Both the position numbers and the translations under genes were made by a program. The notes under the pieces were generated by a model that saw only the letters and a program-made list of their open reading frames with translations, had not been told where the DNA came from and did not search any database. DNA of 47,771 nucleotides from an uncultured Corynebacterium sp. (GTDB taxonomy: Bacteria; Actinomycetota; Actinomycetes; Mycobacteriales; Mycobacteriaceae): NCBI GenBank assembly GCA_946220775.1, contig CAMIFC010000016.1:1-47771 (forward strand), given 5' to 3'. Every line of letters starts with the position of its first letter. Within the stretch, counting starts at the first letter, position 1. Positions 18,277 to 27,597 of this stretch are shown piece by piece.

Positions 18277-19292
18277 ATGGCGACCCACATCCACGATTGC
18301 ATCATTGTTGGCGCGGGGCAGGCGGGCCTGTCCACTGCGTTTTACCTGAAGCGACATGGAATTTCGCCGGTGGTTCTGGATGACCAGTCCGGCCCCGGCG
18401 CAGCCTGGCGGCACGTATGGCCGTCGATGACGCTGTTTTCCACCCCGGATTTTTCCAACATGTCCGGCATGCGCATGCCCGCCTATTCTGGCCCGGGTGA
18501 TTTCCCGCCGGCGCAGCACGTCATCGATTATTTCGAGGCCTATGAGCAGCGTTACGAATTCGATGTTCGCCGGCCAGTGACTGTTCACCAGGTTAGCCAT
18601 GCTGACCAGGTGTTTTCCCTGGATACGTCGGAAGGTGAGTTCCAGGCGCGCACCCTCGTCGCGGCGACGGGCACGTGGTCGTCACCGTTCGTGCCGCATT
18701 ATTCCGGCCATTTTCCGGACGCCAATGGCATTCAGCCAACTATCCCGGAACTGATCCGTTCCGCGGTCACAAGGTCGCGGTGGTTGGTGGCGCAAATTCG
18801 GGCGCACAGATCGCGGCGGAGCTGACGGACGTTGCGGAGGTGTCTTGGTTTACCCTCCACGAGCCACAGTGGATGCCCGATGATGTGGATGGTCGGGTGC
18901 TGTTTCATCTGAACAGCAAGCGGGCTCGCGCCCTGTTGAAGGGTGAGGACGACCCCAGTGGCGATGACGAGCTTGGCGAGATCGTGATGCTGCCGAAGGT
19001 GTTGGAGGCCCGGAATTCTGGTGCGCTGCGGGGCACTCCGATGTTTGATTCGCTCGATGAGCTGGATACTGGTGGTTTTGATGACCTGATCTGGTGCACG
19101 GGCTTCCGTCCGGCGGTGCGCCCGTTCCGGGATTTGCTGGCTCGGGGTGGGGATGCTGATCTTGAGTCGAGCATTCCCGGCTTCCACCTGGTCGGTTACG
19201 GAGAACCAACGGGTCCGGGGTCGGCGACGATCATGGAAGTGCAGCCTTTTGCCCGTGCTGCTGCCACTGCGATCACGAAGGAGCTGAGCTGA
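18277..19292 (+). pseudogene. Flavin-containing NAD(P)/FAD-dependent oxidoreductase (FMO-like), frameshifted
   Basis: The N-terminal frame has the FAD Rossmann motif IVGAGQAGLSTAFYL and the second-frame part has the NADP-binding motif VAVVGGANSGAQIAAEL. The join lies at a T4 run (18711-18714): a fifth T restores YSGHFSGRQWHSANYPG, the family sequence. So the frame has lost one base, and the intact product would be about 339 residues, the size of YczE/CzcO-like flavoproteins. TATATT at 18263-18268 lies 8 nt before the ATG at 18277, suggesting a leaderless message. The break overlaps a GGACGCCA octamer (18717-18724). Function of the intact enzyme is unknown. Confidence 0.83.
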
Positions 19293-19399
19293 GGTCTTGG
19301 GGCGGAAGCCTAAAGTTCCGGGGGGGGAGGTGGAGGCCTGCTGCGCCCGCGCATGGGCGCACGCCATGGGCATGGTGGCGCTAGTTCATCACGTTGACG

Positions 19400-20083
19400 C
19401 TAATTCAGCGCGGTGCGTCCAGCGAAGGCGCGAGACAATGTGAGTTCATCTACGAACTCCAAGTCCCCGCCCATGGGGATGCCGCTGGCGAGCCGGGATA
19501 TCCACAGGTCAGGGAAGTCTTTCAGCAGCCGACCGAGGTAGGAGGCCGTTGCTTCGCCCTCTGTGTTCGGGTCGGTGGCGATGATGACCTCGGTGATTTC
19601 CGGCGCGTCGCGGTATTCCACTTCGGATTCGGATTCTGATCCGCCCGCGCTCGAGTGCACGCTGAGTGCGACATCGGGTAGTACGCCACCGATGCGTTGC
19701 ACTAGTGGTGTCACGTTGAGTTCACTGGGGCCCACGCCATTGAGTGGGTCGAGTGCCCCGCCGAGTACGTGATATCGGCCTTTGTACTCCCCTGTGCGTT
19801 CGATGACTTGAATATCTTTGGGTTCTTCTACCACGCAAACCAGGCTGGCGTCCCTTGAAGAATCGGCGCAGATGCGGCAGACGTCTTCTTGGGAGATGTT
19901 GTGGCAGATGCGGCAGAACGCAACCCCGCTGTGGAGGGCGCCGAGTGCGTTTTGGAATCGTTGGATGTCCTCTTCGTCTGCTTCTTCTAGCAGGTGGAGT
20001 GCGATTCGTTGTGCGCTTTTGGGCCCGATGCCGGGGAGGCGGGCGAATTCATCGATGACGTCTTGGAGTGGGCCTTCAAACAA
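19400..20083 (-). CDS. recR: Recombination mediator protein RecR
   Basis: Part of RecFOR-type gap repair. It has the helix-hairpin-helix LPGIGPKSAQRIALHLL, the four-cysteine zinc motif CRICHNISQEDVCRIC, and a Toprim domain (SLVCVVEEPKDIQVIERTG... HVLGGALDPLNGVGP... EVIIATDPNTEGEATASYL). Length 227 residues, about 25 more than usual, because of a Ser/Glu-rich insertion (HSSAGGSESESEVEYRD) inside the Toprim domain. The start is a TTG at 20083, as no ATG or GTG is available upstream. Next in line after ybaB and dnaX. Confidence 0.95.
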   Translation of the reverse strand: MFEGPLQDVIDEFARLPGIGPKSAQRIALHLLEEADEEDIQRFQNALGALHSGVAFCRICHNISQEDVCRICADSSRDASLVCVVEEPKDIQVIERTGEYKGRYHVLGGALDPLNGVGPSELNVTPLVQRIGGVLPDVALSVHSSAGGSESESEVEYRDAPEITEVIIATDPNTEGEATASYLGRLLKDFPDLWISRLASGIPMGGDLEFVDELTLSRAFAGRTALN

Positions 20084-20119
20084 TGTGTGTTGCGTTCTGG
20101 TTGTGCGAGGTTGTGGGGG

Positions 20120-20431
20120 TTAGAAGCCGAGGCCGCCCATGTCGGCCAGTGGGCCCATTTTTTCTTGGGCGAGGTCTTGGAGTTTGCGGTTTGCGTCGGT
20201 GAAGGCGACGACGATGAGGTCCTGCAGCGTTTCCACGTCTTCTGGGTCGACGACTTCTGGGTCGAGGTTAATGTTCTGCACTTCGCCTGATCCGGAAAGC
20301 ACGATTGTGACCTTGCCGTTTCCGGATTCTCCAACGATCGACACTGCGGAGATTTCCGCTTGTGCTTCCTGCAGCTGCTTCTGCATCTGCTGTGCCTGGG
20401 CCATAATGTCGTTCATGCTTGGCTGAGTCAC
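20120..20431 (-). CDS. YbaB/EbfC family nucleoid-associated protein
   Basis: 103 residues, normal size for the family. Starts with a helical segment MNDIMAQAQQMQKQLQEAQ, then the three-strand GNGKVTIVLSGSGEVQNINLDPEVV, then the helix LQDLIVVAFTDANRKLQDLA. These are the family's conserved parts. EbfC-like proteins bind DNA as dimers. It lies between dnaX and recR, the usual neighbourhood across bacteria. Confidence 0.95.
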   Translation of the reverse strand: MTQPSMNDIMAQAQQMQKQLQEAQAEISAVSIVGESGNGKVTIVLSGSGEVQNINLDPEVVDPEDVETLQDLIVVAFTDANRKLQDLAQEKMGPLADMGGLGF

Positions 20432-20549
20432 TAGCCTTGTCCTTCCGTTTCCCGCTTCCTGCGGGGTGTTGTGAGTGAGGTTTCTTTTCTTCTACCGGGG
20501 CTACTCTACCCACATTGGCCTGCCAATTCGGTGTTAGGGTGCTGTAGTT

Positions 20550-23500
20550 TTACCGTGTCCTTTCGCCACCTAGGTATTGCTCGATGAGTGCCCCGGCGAT
20601 GTCGAGTGGTTTGCGCGTGTCGCACTCGCCGGCCATCCCGGATGCGAGGTCGTCCATCAGTTCGTCCTGTTGGCGTCGCAGTTCCGCTTCTTCGTCGATT
20701 GGCGCCCCATTATTTTGGACGCCACCCCGTCCACCCATGCCACCCGCAGCACCCGGATTGTGCTGTTGACCTGGCTGGTTGGGATATCCGGCGGTTGCCT
20801 GGCCTGGTTGGCCTGGCTGGTTTGGGTGGCCGCCTTGTTGCGCGCCTGGTTGTCCAGGTTGTTGCCCGTAGTTTGGGTTTCCGTAGTTAGCTGGTCCGGA
20901 GTCCCATGGGTCGGCTGGTGGCTCGTCGGGCAGGGGAACCCCGTTGAAGCCGTTGGCCATTTTGTATTCGCGGCTTGCCTGGTATTTCGCAGCACGGGCG
21001 CGCCACCCGGTGAGTGGCTGACCTTGCGCATCGGTGTGAGTTCCCTGTGGGCCGCGCTGATTGCTTTGCGGGCGCTGGTTTCCTTGTGGGCCGCGCTGGT
21101 TTCCTTGCTGTGCGTATTGCGGTGTTTGCGCTGGTGCGTTCTGCTGACCTGTTGGGCCCACGCCCTCTGCCATTTGGCGAGCTCGTTCGAGAGCATCGGC
21201 GGCTGCGGAACGCACCGATTTGCTGTCCAGGTTGTTTTCCCCGGGCACGCTGCCATGAGCTGCCCCTGCCTCGGTTGCTGCCTCCGCCTCGGGTGTTGGA
21301 ATCGTGCCAGCGTCGGTGGCTGGGGTGGCGCCAGCACTGGTTGCTGGGATGGTGCCAGCGTCGGGTTGCGGCGTGGGCGTCGATGCTGATTCCGTTTTGG
21401 GTTGAGGATCAGCGGTTTGTTGTGGGGCAGTGGATTGTTGCGGGTGGGCAGATTGTTGTGGGTCGGCCTTTTGTTGAGCGTGAGCGGAGTGTTGTGGAGT
21501 GGCCGACTCAGCTGCGGCGTCCTGGGGGGATTGAGCGTCAGTTGAGCCGGCCTGCGCTTTTCCCGGAATAGCTCCACCAACCGTGGCCACCACGGTCGCC
21601 GGTCTGCCCAAGATCTTCTTGGCTGCCGCCTGATAGATCGCGGAATTGTGGTCACTATTGACGAACTTCGCGAGAGCACCAGTGCTGTGTTCCACGAGCA
21701 CCTGATCGGGTTGTGGCTGCTCGCTGGCCAGCCGGGCGTCGCGTCCAGCGATCCACGCGCTGAGGTCCTGCGCCTTCACTTCCGCAAGGATGTTTTCCCA
21801 TTGCTGCTGGTCGACGTTGGCTGGCTGGTCCGTGCTGGTTGCCTCGCCAGTTGTTTCTGGCACGGCAGGTGTCTCGGGCTGCTGGTTCTGCTGGTCGGGC
21901 TGTTGGATTTGCTGCTGGGCTGTCTGAGCAGGGCCTCCGTTAGCCGCTGGGCTGCCAGGCTGAGCGCCATTAGCGGATTCGGTGGACGCCGAACGTTGTG
22001 CCAGCCCGGCGCGGTGGCGATCCATGATTTCCCGGGCTTCGCGAGCCTGGGCGATGACTGGATCATCGTCCTGCGCCTGTTGAGGCGCTGACTGTCCCTG
22101 CTGAGAGGCTGCCTGTGCTTGCTGCGCAGCCTGCGCTGGTGCCGACGTTGGCTCTGGCTGCTGTGCCTGCGCAGTGCCTTGGACTGCAGGAGGCTGACCG
22201 GTCGCCTGGTTGGCAGCTGTCGGCGCTACCGTTTCTGCCGGTGAGGTCCGCTCCGCAGGCGTCGAGGATGCCACTGACGTCGGATCTGAAGCCAGAGTGG
22301 CTGGAGCCGTAGAACTTGTCTGCTCGGCGGCGGCCCCGGCGCGGCGACGGCTCGGGCGCTCATAGCGCTTGCCGCTAGATAGCTCCGGCTTTGCCTCTGT
22401 TCCTGGCGCGGTACTGGGACCAGCACCGGTACTCCCGATACCAGGCGAAGCAGATCGTGACACGTTGCCTTGTTCCAGTGCCTCTACTCGCTGCGCCAAC
22501 GCCTCAACCGTCATTCCGGCTGCTGGCAGCGCCATTCGGGCACACAGAATCTCCAGTAGGAGCCTTGGCGTGGTTGCCCCACGCATCTGCCCAATGCCTT
22601 CATTAACCACGGCCGCGCAACGCGTCAGCGTCGCCTGGCCAAGAGCCTGAGCCTGGCACTCCAGCCCCTCACGCTGATCAGCTGGCACATCAACGAGACC
22701 CCGTTCAAAGGCGTCCGGGACCGCCTGCACGACCAGAAGATCACGGAACCTATCCAGCAAATCCATCGCGAAACGGCGAGGGTCATAACCTGCGTCGATC
22801 ACGTCATCGACAACAGAAAACAGCTCCGCCTGGTCTTGTTCCGCCAAAGCATCAACGGCCCGGTCCAGCAACGCGGAATCCGTCACACCCAGCAGCCCCA
22901 CGGCCCGCTGGTAGGTCACACCTTCCGGCTCCGCCCCGGCGAGCAGCTGGTCCATGATCGATAGCGAGTCACGCGGCGAACCGCCGCCCGCGCGTACCAC
23001 CAGTGGATAGACAGAGTCCTCCACCACTGCGCCCTCGTCATGGACGACTTTTTCGAGTAGCCCGCGCATCGCAGGTGGCGTCAATAAACGAAACGGATAA
23101 TTGTGCGTACGCGAACGAATCGTGGCGAGCAGTTTTTCCGGCTCGGTCGTCGCGAAAATGAAGATGAGGTGCTCCGGGGGCTCCTCCACGATCTTCAGCA
23201 GGGTGTTGAAGCCCTCGGTGGTGATCATGTGCGCCTCGTCGATGATGAAGACGCGGTAGCGGGAATCCGCTGGCGCATAAAATGCGCGATCTCGCAGGTC
23301 ACGCATGTCATCGACACCTCGGTGGGAGGCGGCGTCCAGCTCGGTGACGTCCAAACTCCCTGGTCCGCCGGGAGCCAGCGCACGGCAGGAATCGCACACC
23401 CCGCACGGTCTGGAGGTCGGGCCTTGCGCGCAGTTCAGCGAGCGGGCGAGGATGCGCGCCGACGATGTTTTACCACAGCCGCGCGGACCAGAGAATAGAT

Positions 23501-23612
23501 ACGCATGATTGATGCGCCCACTATCCAGCGCGATGGATAGCGGCTCTGTCACATGTTCCTGCCCCACGACCTCCGCGAAGGAGGCCGGGCGATACTTCCG
23601 GTATAAAGCCAC
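20550..23612 (-). CDS. dnaX: DNA polymerase III subunits gamma/tau DnaX
   Basis: Clamp-loader ATPase. The N-terminal AAA+ core (about 1-370) has YRKYRPASFAEVVGQEHV, Walker A GPRGCGKTSSA, a zinc-binding set of four Cys (NC...PCGVCDSC), Walker B IIDEAHM, and the SRC-like IRSRTHNYPF. The remainder to about residue 1020 is very long and rich in Gln, Pro, Ala and Gly (runs such as QQTADPQ, PGQPGAQQGG), far longer than usual. The GTG at 23612 lies 7 nt after TAACCT, a likely leaderless start. An ATG at 23633 (7 codons upstream) is possible. No A/T-rich slippery site for gamma synthesis was seen. Confidence 0.95.
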   Translation of the reverse strand: MALYRKYRPASFAEVVGQEHVTEPLSIALDSGRINHAYLFSGPRGCGKTSSARILARSLNCAQGPTSRPCGVCDSCRALAPGGPGSLDVTELDAASHRGVDDMRDLRDRAFYAPADSRYRVFIIDEAHMITTEGFNTLLKIVEEPPEHLIFIFATTEPEKLLATIRSRTHNYPFRLLTPPAMRGLLEKVVHDEGAVVEDSVYPLVVRAGGGSPRDSLSIMDQLLAGAEPEGVTYQRAVGLLGVTDSALLDRAVDALAEQDQAELFSVVDDVIDAGYDPRRFAMDLLDRFRDLLVVQAVPDAFERGLVDVPADQREGLECQAQALGQATLTRCAAVVNEGIGQMRGATTPRLLLEILCARMALPAAGMTVEALAQRVEALEQGNVSRSASPGIGSTGAGPSTAPGTEAKPELSSGKRYERPSRRRAGAAAEQTSSTAPATLASDPTSVASSTPAERTSPAETVAPTAANQATGQPPAVQGTAQAQQPEPTSAPAQAAQQAQAASQQGQSAPQQAQDDDPVIAQAREAREIMDRHRAGLAQRSASTESANGAQPGSPAANGGPAQTAQQQIQQPDQQNQQPETPAVPETTGEATSTDQPANVDQQQWENILAEVKAQDLSAWIAGRDARLASEQPQPDQVLVEHSTGALAKFVNSDHNSAIYQAAAKKILGRPATVVATVGGAIPGKAQAGSTDAQSPQDAAAESATPQHSAHAQQKADPQQSAHPQQSTAPQQTADPQPKTESASTPTPQPDAGTIPATSAGATPATDAGTIPTPEAEAATEAGAAHGSVPGENNLDSKSVRSAAADALERARQMAEGVGPTGQQNAPAQTPQYAQQGNQRGPQGNQRPQSNQRGPQGTHTDAQGQPLTGWRARAAKYQASREYKMANGFNGVPLPDEPPADPWDSGPANYGNPNYGQQPGQPGAQQGGHPNQPGQPGQATAGYPNQPGQQHNPGAAGGMGGRGGVQNNGAPIDEEAELRRQQDELMDDLASGMAGECDTRKPLDIAGALIEQYLGGERTR

Positions 23613-23687
23613 GTCCCCTAGGTTACCTTCCACCCCAAATTGCCCAACTCGTGGCGAATACCCTGTTCAGGGCCGCTTGAGTGCCGC

Positions 23688-24410
23688 TTAATCATCAAGC
23701 GGGACGCCACGGGCATCCACATCATAGCCACTTGAGCCCACCAAGATCATGATGAACTCCACGAACGCCCAGATCGCCACCGCAAAAATTACCGGGACAC
23801 CGATCAGGATGATGGCCGTGAGGTAGCCCATCAGGGTCATGACCAACTGAATAGTCGCTCGCCTGGTGTACCCCAAATAGAAATTATGGCCACCATAGGA
23901 ACCTAGGAAGAACGCGAGGAGCGCTGCAACAACTTTAGACTTCGGCTTCCCCAGCAGCGTCGGGTCGTAAGCCATCGACGGCATAATGTTGGCACCTTGG
24001 CTCTGCATCTGGCCAAAGCCAGGATTCTGCCCAAAACCAGGGTTCTGACTAAAACCGGGCATCTGCCCATAGCCCGAAGGTTGGCCATAACTCTGAGCTT
24101 GATTGAAGCCCGGGTTTTGATTAAAACCTGGCTGCGCATAACCAGGCGCATTCTGTTGCTGACCACCAACCGGCTGGCCGTAGGCCGTTGATGCGTCGAA
24201 CCCTGGCACGTTCTGCCGGTAGTTCTGGCTATACATATCTGGGTCTTCTTCGGCCATCGGATTATTAGGATTCTGGAAATCCCAGTAACTCGCACCACCT
24301 TGGCCACCCAGCGGGTCCCCTAGGAAAGGATCCTGCGCGTGAGGATTCCCCGCCCCCTGCTGGTTTTGATTCCCTCGCTCGCCACTTGCGTATGGGTTAT
24401 TGTCCGTCAT
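23688..24410 (-). CDS. TM2 domain membrane protein with Pro/Gly/Gln-rich N-terminus
   Basis: 240 residues. The N-terminal two thirds are low complexity with repeated PGFGQNP/PGFNQNP units and no membrane segment. The C-terminal part is a TM2 domain: KSKVVAALLAFFLGSYGGHNFYLGYTRRATIQL, then a second helix and a third hydrophobic stretch (IILIGVPVIFAVAIWAFVEFIMILV). The sequence G-x-x-G-x-H-x-F-Y-L-G is the TM2 signature. Its job is unknown. Faces upstream of dnaX on the same strand with a 75-bp gap. Confidence 0.88.
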   Translation of the reverse strand: MTDNNPYASGERGNQNQQGAGNPHAQDPFLGDPLGGQGGASYWDFQNPNNPMAEEDPDMYSQNYRQNVPGFDASTAYGQPVGGQQQNAPGYAQPGFNQNPGFNQAQSYGQPSGYGQMPGFSQNPGFGQNPGFGQMQSQGANIMPSMAYDPTLLGKPKSKVVAALLAFFLGSYGGHNFYLGYTRRATIQLVMTLMGYLTAIILIGVPVIFAVAIWAFVEFIMILVGSSGYDVDARGVPLDD

Positions 24411-24561
24411 CTCTTATCTCCGGTTCGCATGTCATGGTGAGGTGTCGCGCCATCAAGTCGTTTTAACGGCTTTTCAATACGTGTCACATGATACTACCGA
24501 TAACGGACAGCAACAGCCCCAAATTCGAACATCCGTTCGAACTCAGGGTTCTCACCGTGAT

Positions 24562-25230
24562 CTAGCGCCACAGATCGTTGATGTTCACATTCTGTGCCGA
24601 CAGGTGTTCCTGTAGCTCATCGACACCATTGCCACCAGCAGCTCGCGCATCTTCCAGAATCGTCAGCTCCTCATCCGTGAGCAGCACGACCTGCGCCGGA
24701 ACCGTCAACCGCCCCGGATGCGTGTAGTCAAAGTCCTTACCCGACGCGGTCTCCCCATCAGCATCCGTCTGATCGGCCCTCTTCGCGCGCCTGCCACCAC
24801 CCGACGACACCTCGTGCACCTGCGGGACGCCAGCCTCCCACAAGAAAGGCACAATCAGCAGCCCGTGGCGTGCCGGAATGTCGTCACGCACATGATCCGC
24901 CAGCCCCCGCATCACAGTGCCAGGCTGCGGAGTCAATCCCACCGGATCTTGCGACACCATCGTCGCAGCAGCTGCAACCAGTTCCCCGGCCAGGCTGCCG
25001 TGCTCCGCCACGACCGTCACGAACTCCACCCGTACTTCAGTGCCGGCTTCAGCCTCCAGGCCAGCTTCAATGCGGCCAGCGTCGACAGTCATCGCAACGG
25101 TTTCATCCGAATCCAATTCGACCTGCAGAACCGTGAACTCCGGAAAAGACTCGCCAACCTGAAAACGATCCAGCGTCTGAGGCTCAGGCAGCAGCTGCTG
25201 CGCCCAAACGTACGTCTCCTCGAGATTCAT
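24562..25230 (-). CDS. Conserved hypothetical protein, possibly suppressor-of-fused-like
   Basis: 222 residues, soluble, no signal peptide. The middle (VRVEFVTVVAEHG) and end (PAQVVLLTDEELTILEDARAAGGNGVDELQEHL) are reminiscent of suppressor-of-fused-like proteins found next to aspT in corynebacteria, but I could not confirm the family from sequence. Its start shares a base with the aspT stop (TAATG), so it is translationally coupled and follows aspT in one operon. No function proposed. Confidence 0.8.
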   Translation of the reverse strand: MNLEETYVWAQQLLPEPQTLDRFQVGESFPEFTVLQVELDSDETVAMTVDAGRIEAGLEAEAGTEVRVEFVTVVAEHGSLAGELVAAAATMVSQDPVGLTPQPGTVMRGLADHVRDDIPARHGLLIVPFLWEAGVPQVHEVSSGGGRRAKRADQTDADGETASGKDFDYTHPGRLTVPAQVVLLTDEELTILEDARAAGGNGVDELQEHLSAQNVNINDLWR

Positions 25231-26546
25231 TAAGCCCCCTCACCTGCACCCGTGTCCGCCTCAGCAGCCTCAATCGCAGCGAGCAGCGCACACGTCGCGA
25301 AACCATCCATCGCCAACTCGACCTGCTCCAATGGCGGCATCGATGGAGCCAAGCGCAGGTTCGAATCCTTCGGATCCTCAAGGTGTGGGTAGGTCGAACC
25401 AGCCGCAGTCAGCGCCACACCAGCCTCCTTCGCCAGCTCCACAGTCCGAGACGCCGTCCCCTCCAACAGATTCACACTGATGAAGTAGCCACCCGCCGGA
25501 TCAGTCCACTCCGCGACACCCAGTCCGCCAAGACGATCCTCCAGAATCTCCACCACCCGACGGAACTTCGGCGCCAGCGATCCCGCATGCTTCCGCATGA
25601 TCGCGCGCACCCCCTCCGCATCACCGAAGAACTGCGAATGAGCCAACTGGTTTACCTTGTTCGGGCCAATCCCCCGCACGGTCGCGTGGGTTTTCCACCA
25701 GTTCAGGTTGGCGTCCGAAGAAGCAAAGAACGCCACGCCCGCCCCCGCAAGCGTAATCTTCGAGGTCGACGACATGAACCAAAAACGATTCGGATGCCCC
25801 GCCGCCTCCGCAAACTCCAGCACGTTATAAATCGGCGCGAAATCATCGGTCAGCGTGTGCACGGCGTAGGCATTATCCCAAACAATGCGGAAATCCGGCG
25901 CGCCCGTTTCCAAGAACGCCAATTCGCGACACACTTCCTCCGAATACACAGTTCCGGTCGGGTTGGAGAACATCGGCACGGCCCACATGCCCTTGACCAG
26001 GGGATCCTTCGCGAGCTCCCGGACCTGAGCCATGTCCGGGCCGTCCTCGAGGAGATCGACGGTCAGCATCTCGAAACCGAAGTGATCCGTGATGGTGTGG
26101 TGGCGGTCGTAACCGGGAACAGGGCAAATCCACTTGAGCTTGTCACCGTTGGCAGCAGCCTCCGCGGCGTCGGCAGCCCATGGTTGAGCGGAATCATTGG
26201 TGCCGAAGGTATAGGCCCAGCTGATCAGGTCGAAAGCCATGTTCAGGCTGGACGCATCACCACAGACAATGCTCTTCGGATCCAAGCCGAGGAGGTCGGC
26301 CCACAGTTCGCGGATTTCCGGGATGCCGATGAGGCCACCGTAATTACGAGTATCGGTGCCGTCAGCGGTGTAGAAATTCTCGCCAGGCAGGCTGAGTAGG
26401 TCAATGGAGAAATCCAGCTGCTCAGAGGAAGGCTTGCCGCGGGTCAGATCGAGCTTAAGGTTCTTGGCCTTGAAATCTTCGTACTTCTGCTGCACCTCTG
26501 GCTTAAGGGCGAGGAGCTGGTCGCGGTCAACATTGGCGAACTTCAC
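25230..26546 (-). CDS. aspT: Aspartate aminotransferase AspT (class I PLP enzyme, actinobacterial type)
   Basis: 438 residues. It has the family N-terminal LKLDLTRGKPSSEQLD, NPTGTVYS, the aspartate of DNAYAVH, and the PLP lysine in SSTSKITLAGAG. It exchanges amino groups between aspartate and 2-oxoglutarate, supplying aspartate for the lysine/threonine branch and nucleotide synthesis. Start GTG at 26546 is behind AGGAGG; the frame remains open much farther upstream without family similarity. Its product would feed DAP synthesis, in which ddh (43378) takes part. Confidence 0.93.
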   Translation of the reverse strand: MKFANVDRDQLLALKPEVQQKYEDFKAKNLKLDLTRGKPSSEQLDFSIDLLSLPGENFYTADGTDTRNYGGLIGIPEIRELWADLLGLDPKSIVCGDASSLNMAFDLISWAYTFGTNDSAQPWAADAAEAAANGDKLKWICPVPGYDRHHTITDHFGFEMLTVDLLEDGPDMAQVRELAKDPLVKGMWAVPMFSNPTGTVYSEEVCRELAFLETGAPDFRIVWDNAYAVHTLTDDFAPIYNVLEFAEAAGHPNRFWFMSSTSKITLAGAGVAFFASSDANLNWWKTHATVRGIGPNKVNQLAHSQFFGDAEGVRAIMRKHAGSLAPKFRRVVEILEDRLGGLGVAEWTDPAGGYFISVNLLEGTASRTVELAKEAGVALTAAGSTYPHLEDPKDSNLRLAPSMPPLEQVELAMDGFATCALLAAIEAAEADTGAGEGA

Positions 26547-26877
26547 TGGGTGGCCTCCTGTGGCACGGGATTGGCGCGATTGCTTTTGGCAGATATTCGT
26601 GTGCGCGTTGGTTCTAGTATATGAGCTCACCCGGACACGCGATAAGCGGGGCTTCGTGGGTGCTTTTGCTTCGCGTTGGGCACGCGTTGGTGCACATGTT
26701 GCGCCCGTACTACGCCTGGGTTGCGCCCGTACTGCGCTGCACAGTACCCAATGTTGCGCCCGTACGCGCCCGTGTTGCGTTGCTGCACACGTCTGGCGTG
26801 CCAGCGACAGCCCCATAACGCCCCTAGCGCATCTGCAGCAAGTTTCTAGACCCCGGGCGTGCTCTAGGCACTCCGTG
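26547..26877. other. Intergenic region upstream of aspT with short direct repeats
   Basis: No gene supported. It contains TTGCGCCCGTAC three times (26699-26710, 26721-26732, 26754-26765), plus related GCGCCCGTG fragments. A promoter for aspT must lie here but I could not pick one with confidence. The minus-strand reading frame that runs through it is the open upstream extension of aspT without family similarity. Confidence 0.5.
26699..26765. repeat. Three direct repeats TTGCGCCCGTAC
   Basis: Three perfect 12-bp copies at 26699, 26721 and 26754, with centre spacings 22 and 33 bp, in the region upstream of aspT. The spacings are multiples of 11, so the copies would lie on the same face of the helix, as for repeated binding sites. 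Confidence 0.6.
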
Positions 26878-26950
26878 CACTGCCTGTAGTTGCGAAATGG
26901 TTTTTCGCGACCTGGGCTTTTGCAAAACCATTTCTCAACTAGAGACAGTC
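26878..26950. repeat. 73-bp palindromic repeat, family C copy 1
   Basis: Left arm CTGTAGTTGCGAAATGGTTT and right arm AAAACCATTTCTCAACTAGA surround the conserved centre CGCGACCTGGGCTTTTGC. It lies between tRNA-Ser(GGA) and aspT. The same 73-bp unit occurs at 39188-39260 and 46492-46564. This copy has the most arm mismatches. From 26951 to 27210 I see nothing recognisable. Confidence 0.9.
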
Positions 26951-27210
26951 TTGCGAGCACCTAGAAGGGTAATAGCGCCTCTGCAGCCTCCTGAACGAGC
27001 AACTATCCATCCCCACCCCACAGTTTCCCGCCGTTTTGGAGCCAGGGGGGCGCTCAGATTAGCGCAGCATCGGTAACATTTGCCGGTCATACCCGTGTCC
27101 TATACCTGCCACCAACCAGTGGACACCTCGCCGCACCCGCACCATTTGATTGAGCTGTCGCGGCAACAGGGCCAGATCGAAAACCAGACTTTCACCCGCC
27201 GTACCTGCAC

Positions 27211-27251
27211 AAACAAAAGAACCACCAAGTGATGATCACTTGGGGGTTCTT
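27211..27251 (-). terminator. Terminator of tRNA-Ser(GGA)
   Basis: On the minus strand GAACCCCCAAGTGA pairs with TCACTTGGTGGTTC around a very short loop, then TTTTGTTTG. It starts directly after the tRNA 3' end. Confidence 0.85.
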
Positions 27252-27255
27252 ACAC

Positions 27256-27344
27256 TGGCGGAGGATGAGGGATTTGAACCCTCGAGGGGCGTGAGCCCCG
27301 CACGCGTTCCAGGCGTGTGACATAGGCCGCTAGTCGAATCCTCC
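27256..27344 (-). tRNA. tRNA-Ser (anticodon GGA)
   Basis: The acceptor 5' GGAGGAT pairs with ATCCTCC, there is a long class II variable arm (GGGGCTCACGCCCC), the T-loop is GGTTCAAATCC, and the anticodon loop CTGGAAC gives GGA. A CCA end appears to be encoded (TGG at 27256-27258). Reads UCC and UCU. Confidence 0.95.
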
Positions 27345-27561
27345 GCCGTCTACTATAGCTAGCCGCGCAACCCACACAAAATCACCAGGTCAAAGTAGCT
27401 TTCTTGGATACCTCAAAGCCGAACCATCATCCACTGATCACCACAACTCGCACCGCTCCAGCACCACAAGCCGTCGGAAAGCCCACCAGCAAAAGGAGCC
27501 AATTGAAGAGCTAACAAAATGGACCACCAGAAGAGCTCAACAGAGGGAACCAACAAAGGCG

Positions 27562-27591
27562 TTGGACGGGCAGACAAGCATCAGCTATGCT
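27562..27591 (+). promoter_or_regulatory. Promoter of the SRP RNA gene
   Basis: TTGGAC at 27562-27567, 18-nt spacer, TATGCT at 27586-27591. Predicted transcription start at about 27598, the base of the SRP RNA stem. Confidence 0.7.
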
Positions 27592-27597
27592 GAGGGT

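Noticed and set aside
26551..26960. Longer reading frame upstream of aspT
   Set aside because: The extra 130 residues run through a palindromic repeat and have no family similarity; GTG at 26546 has a strong ribosome binding site.
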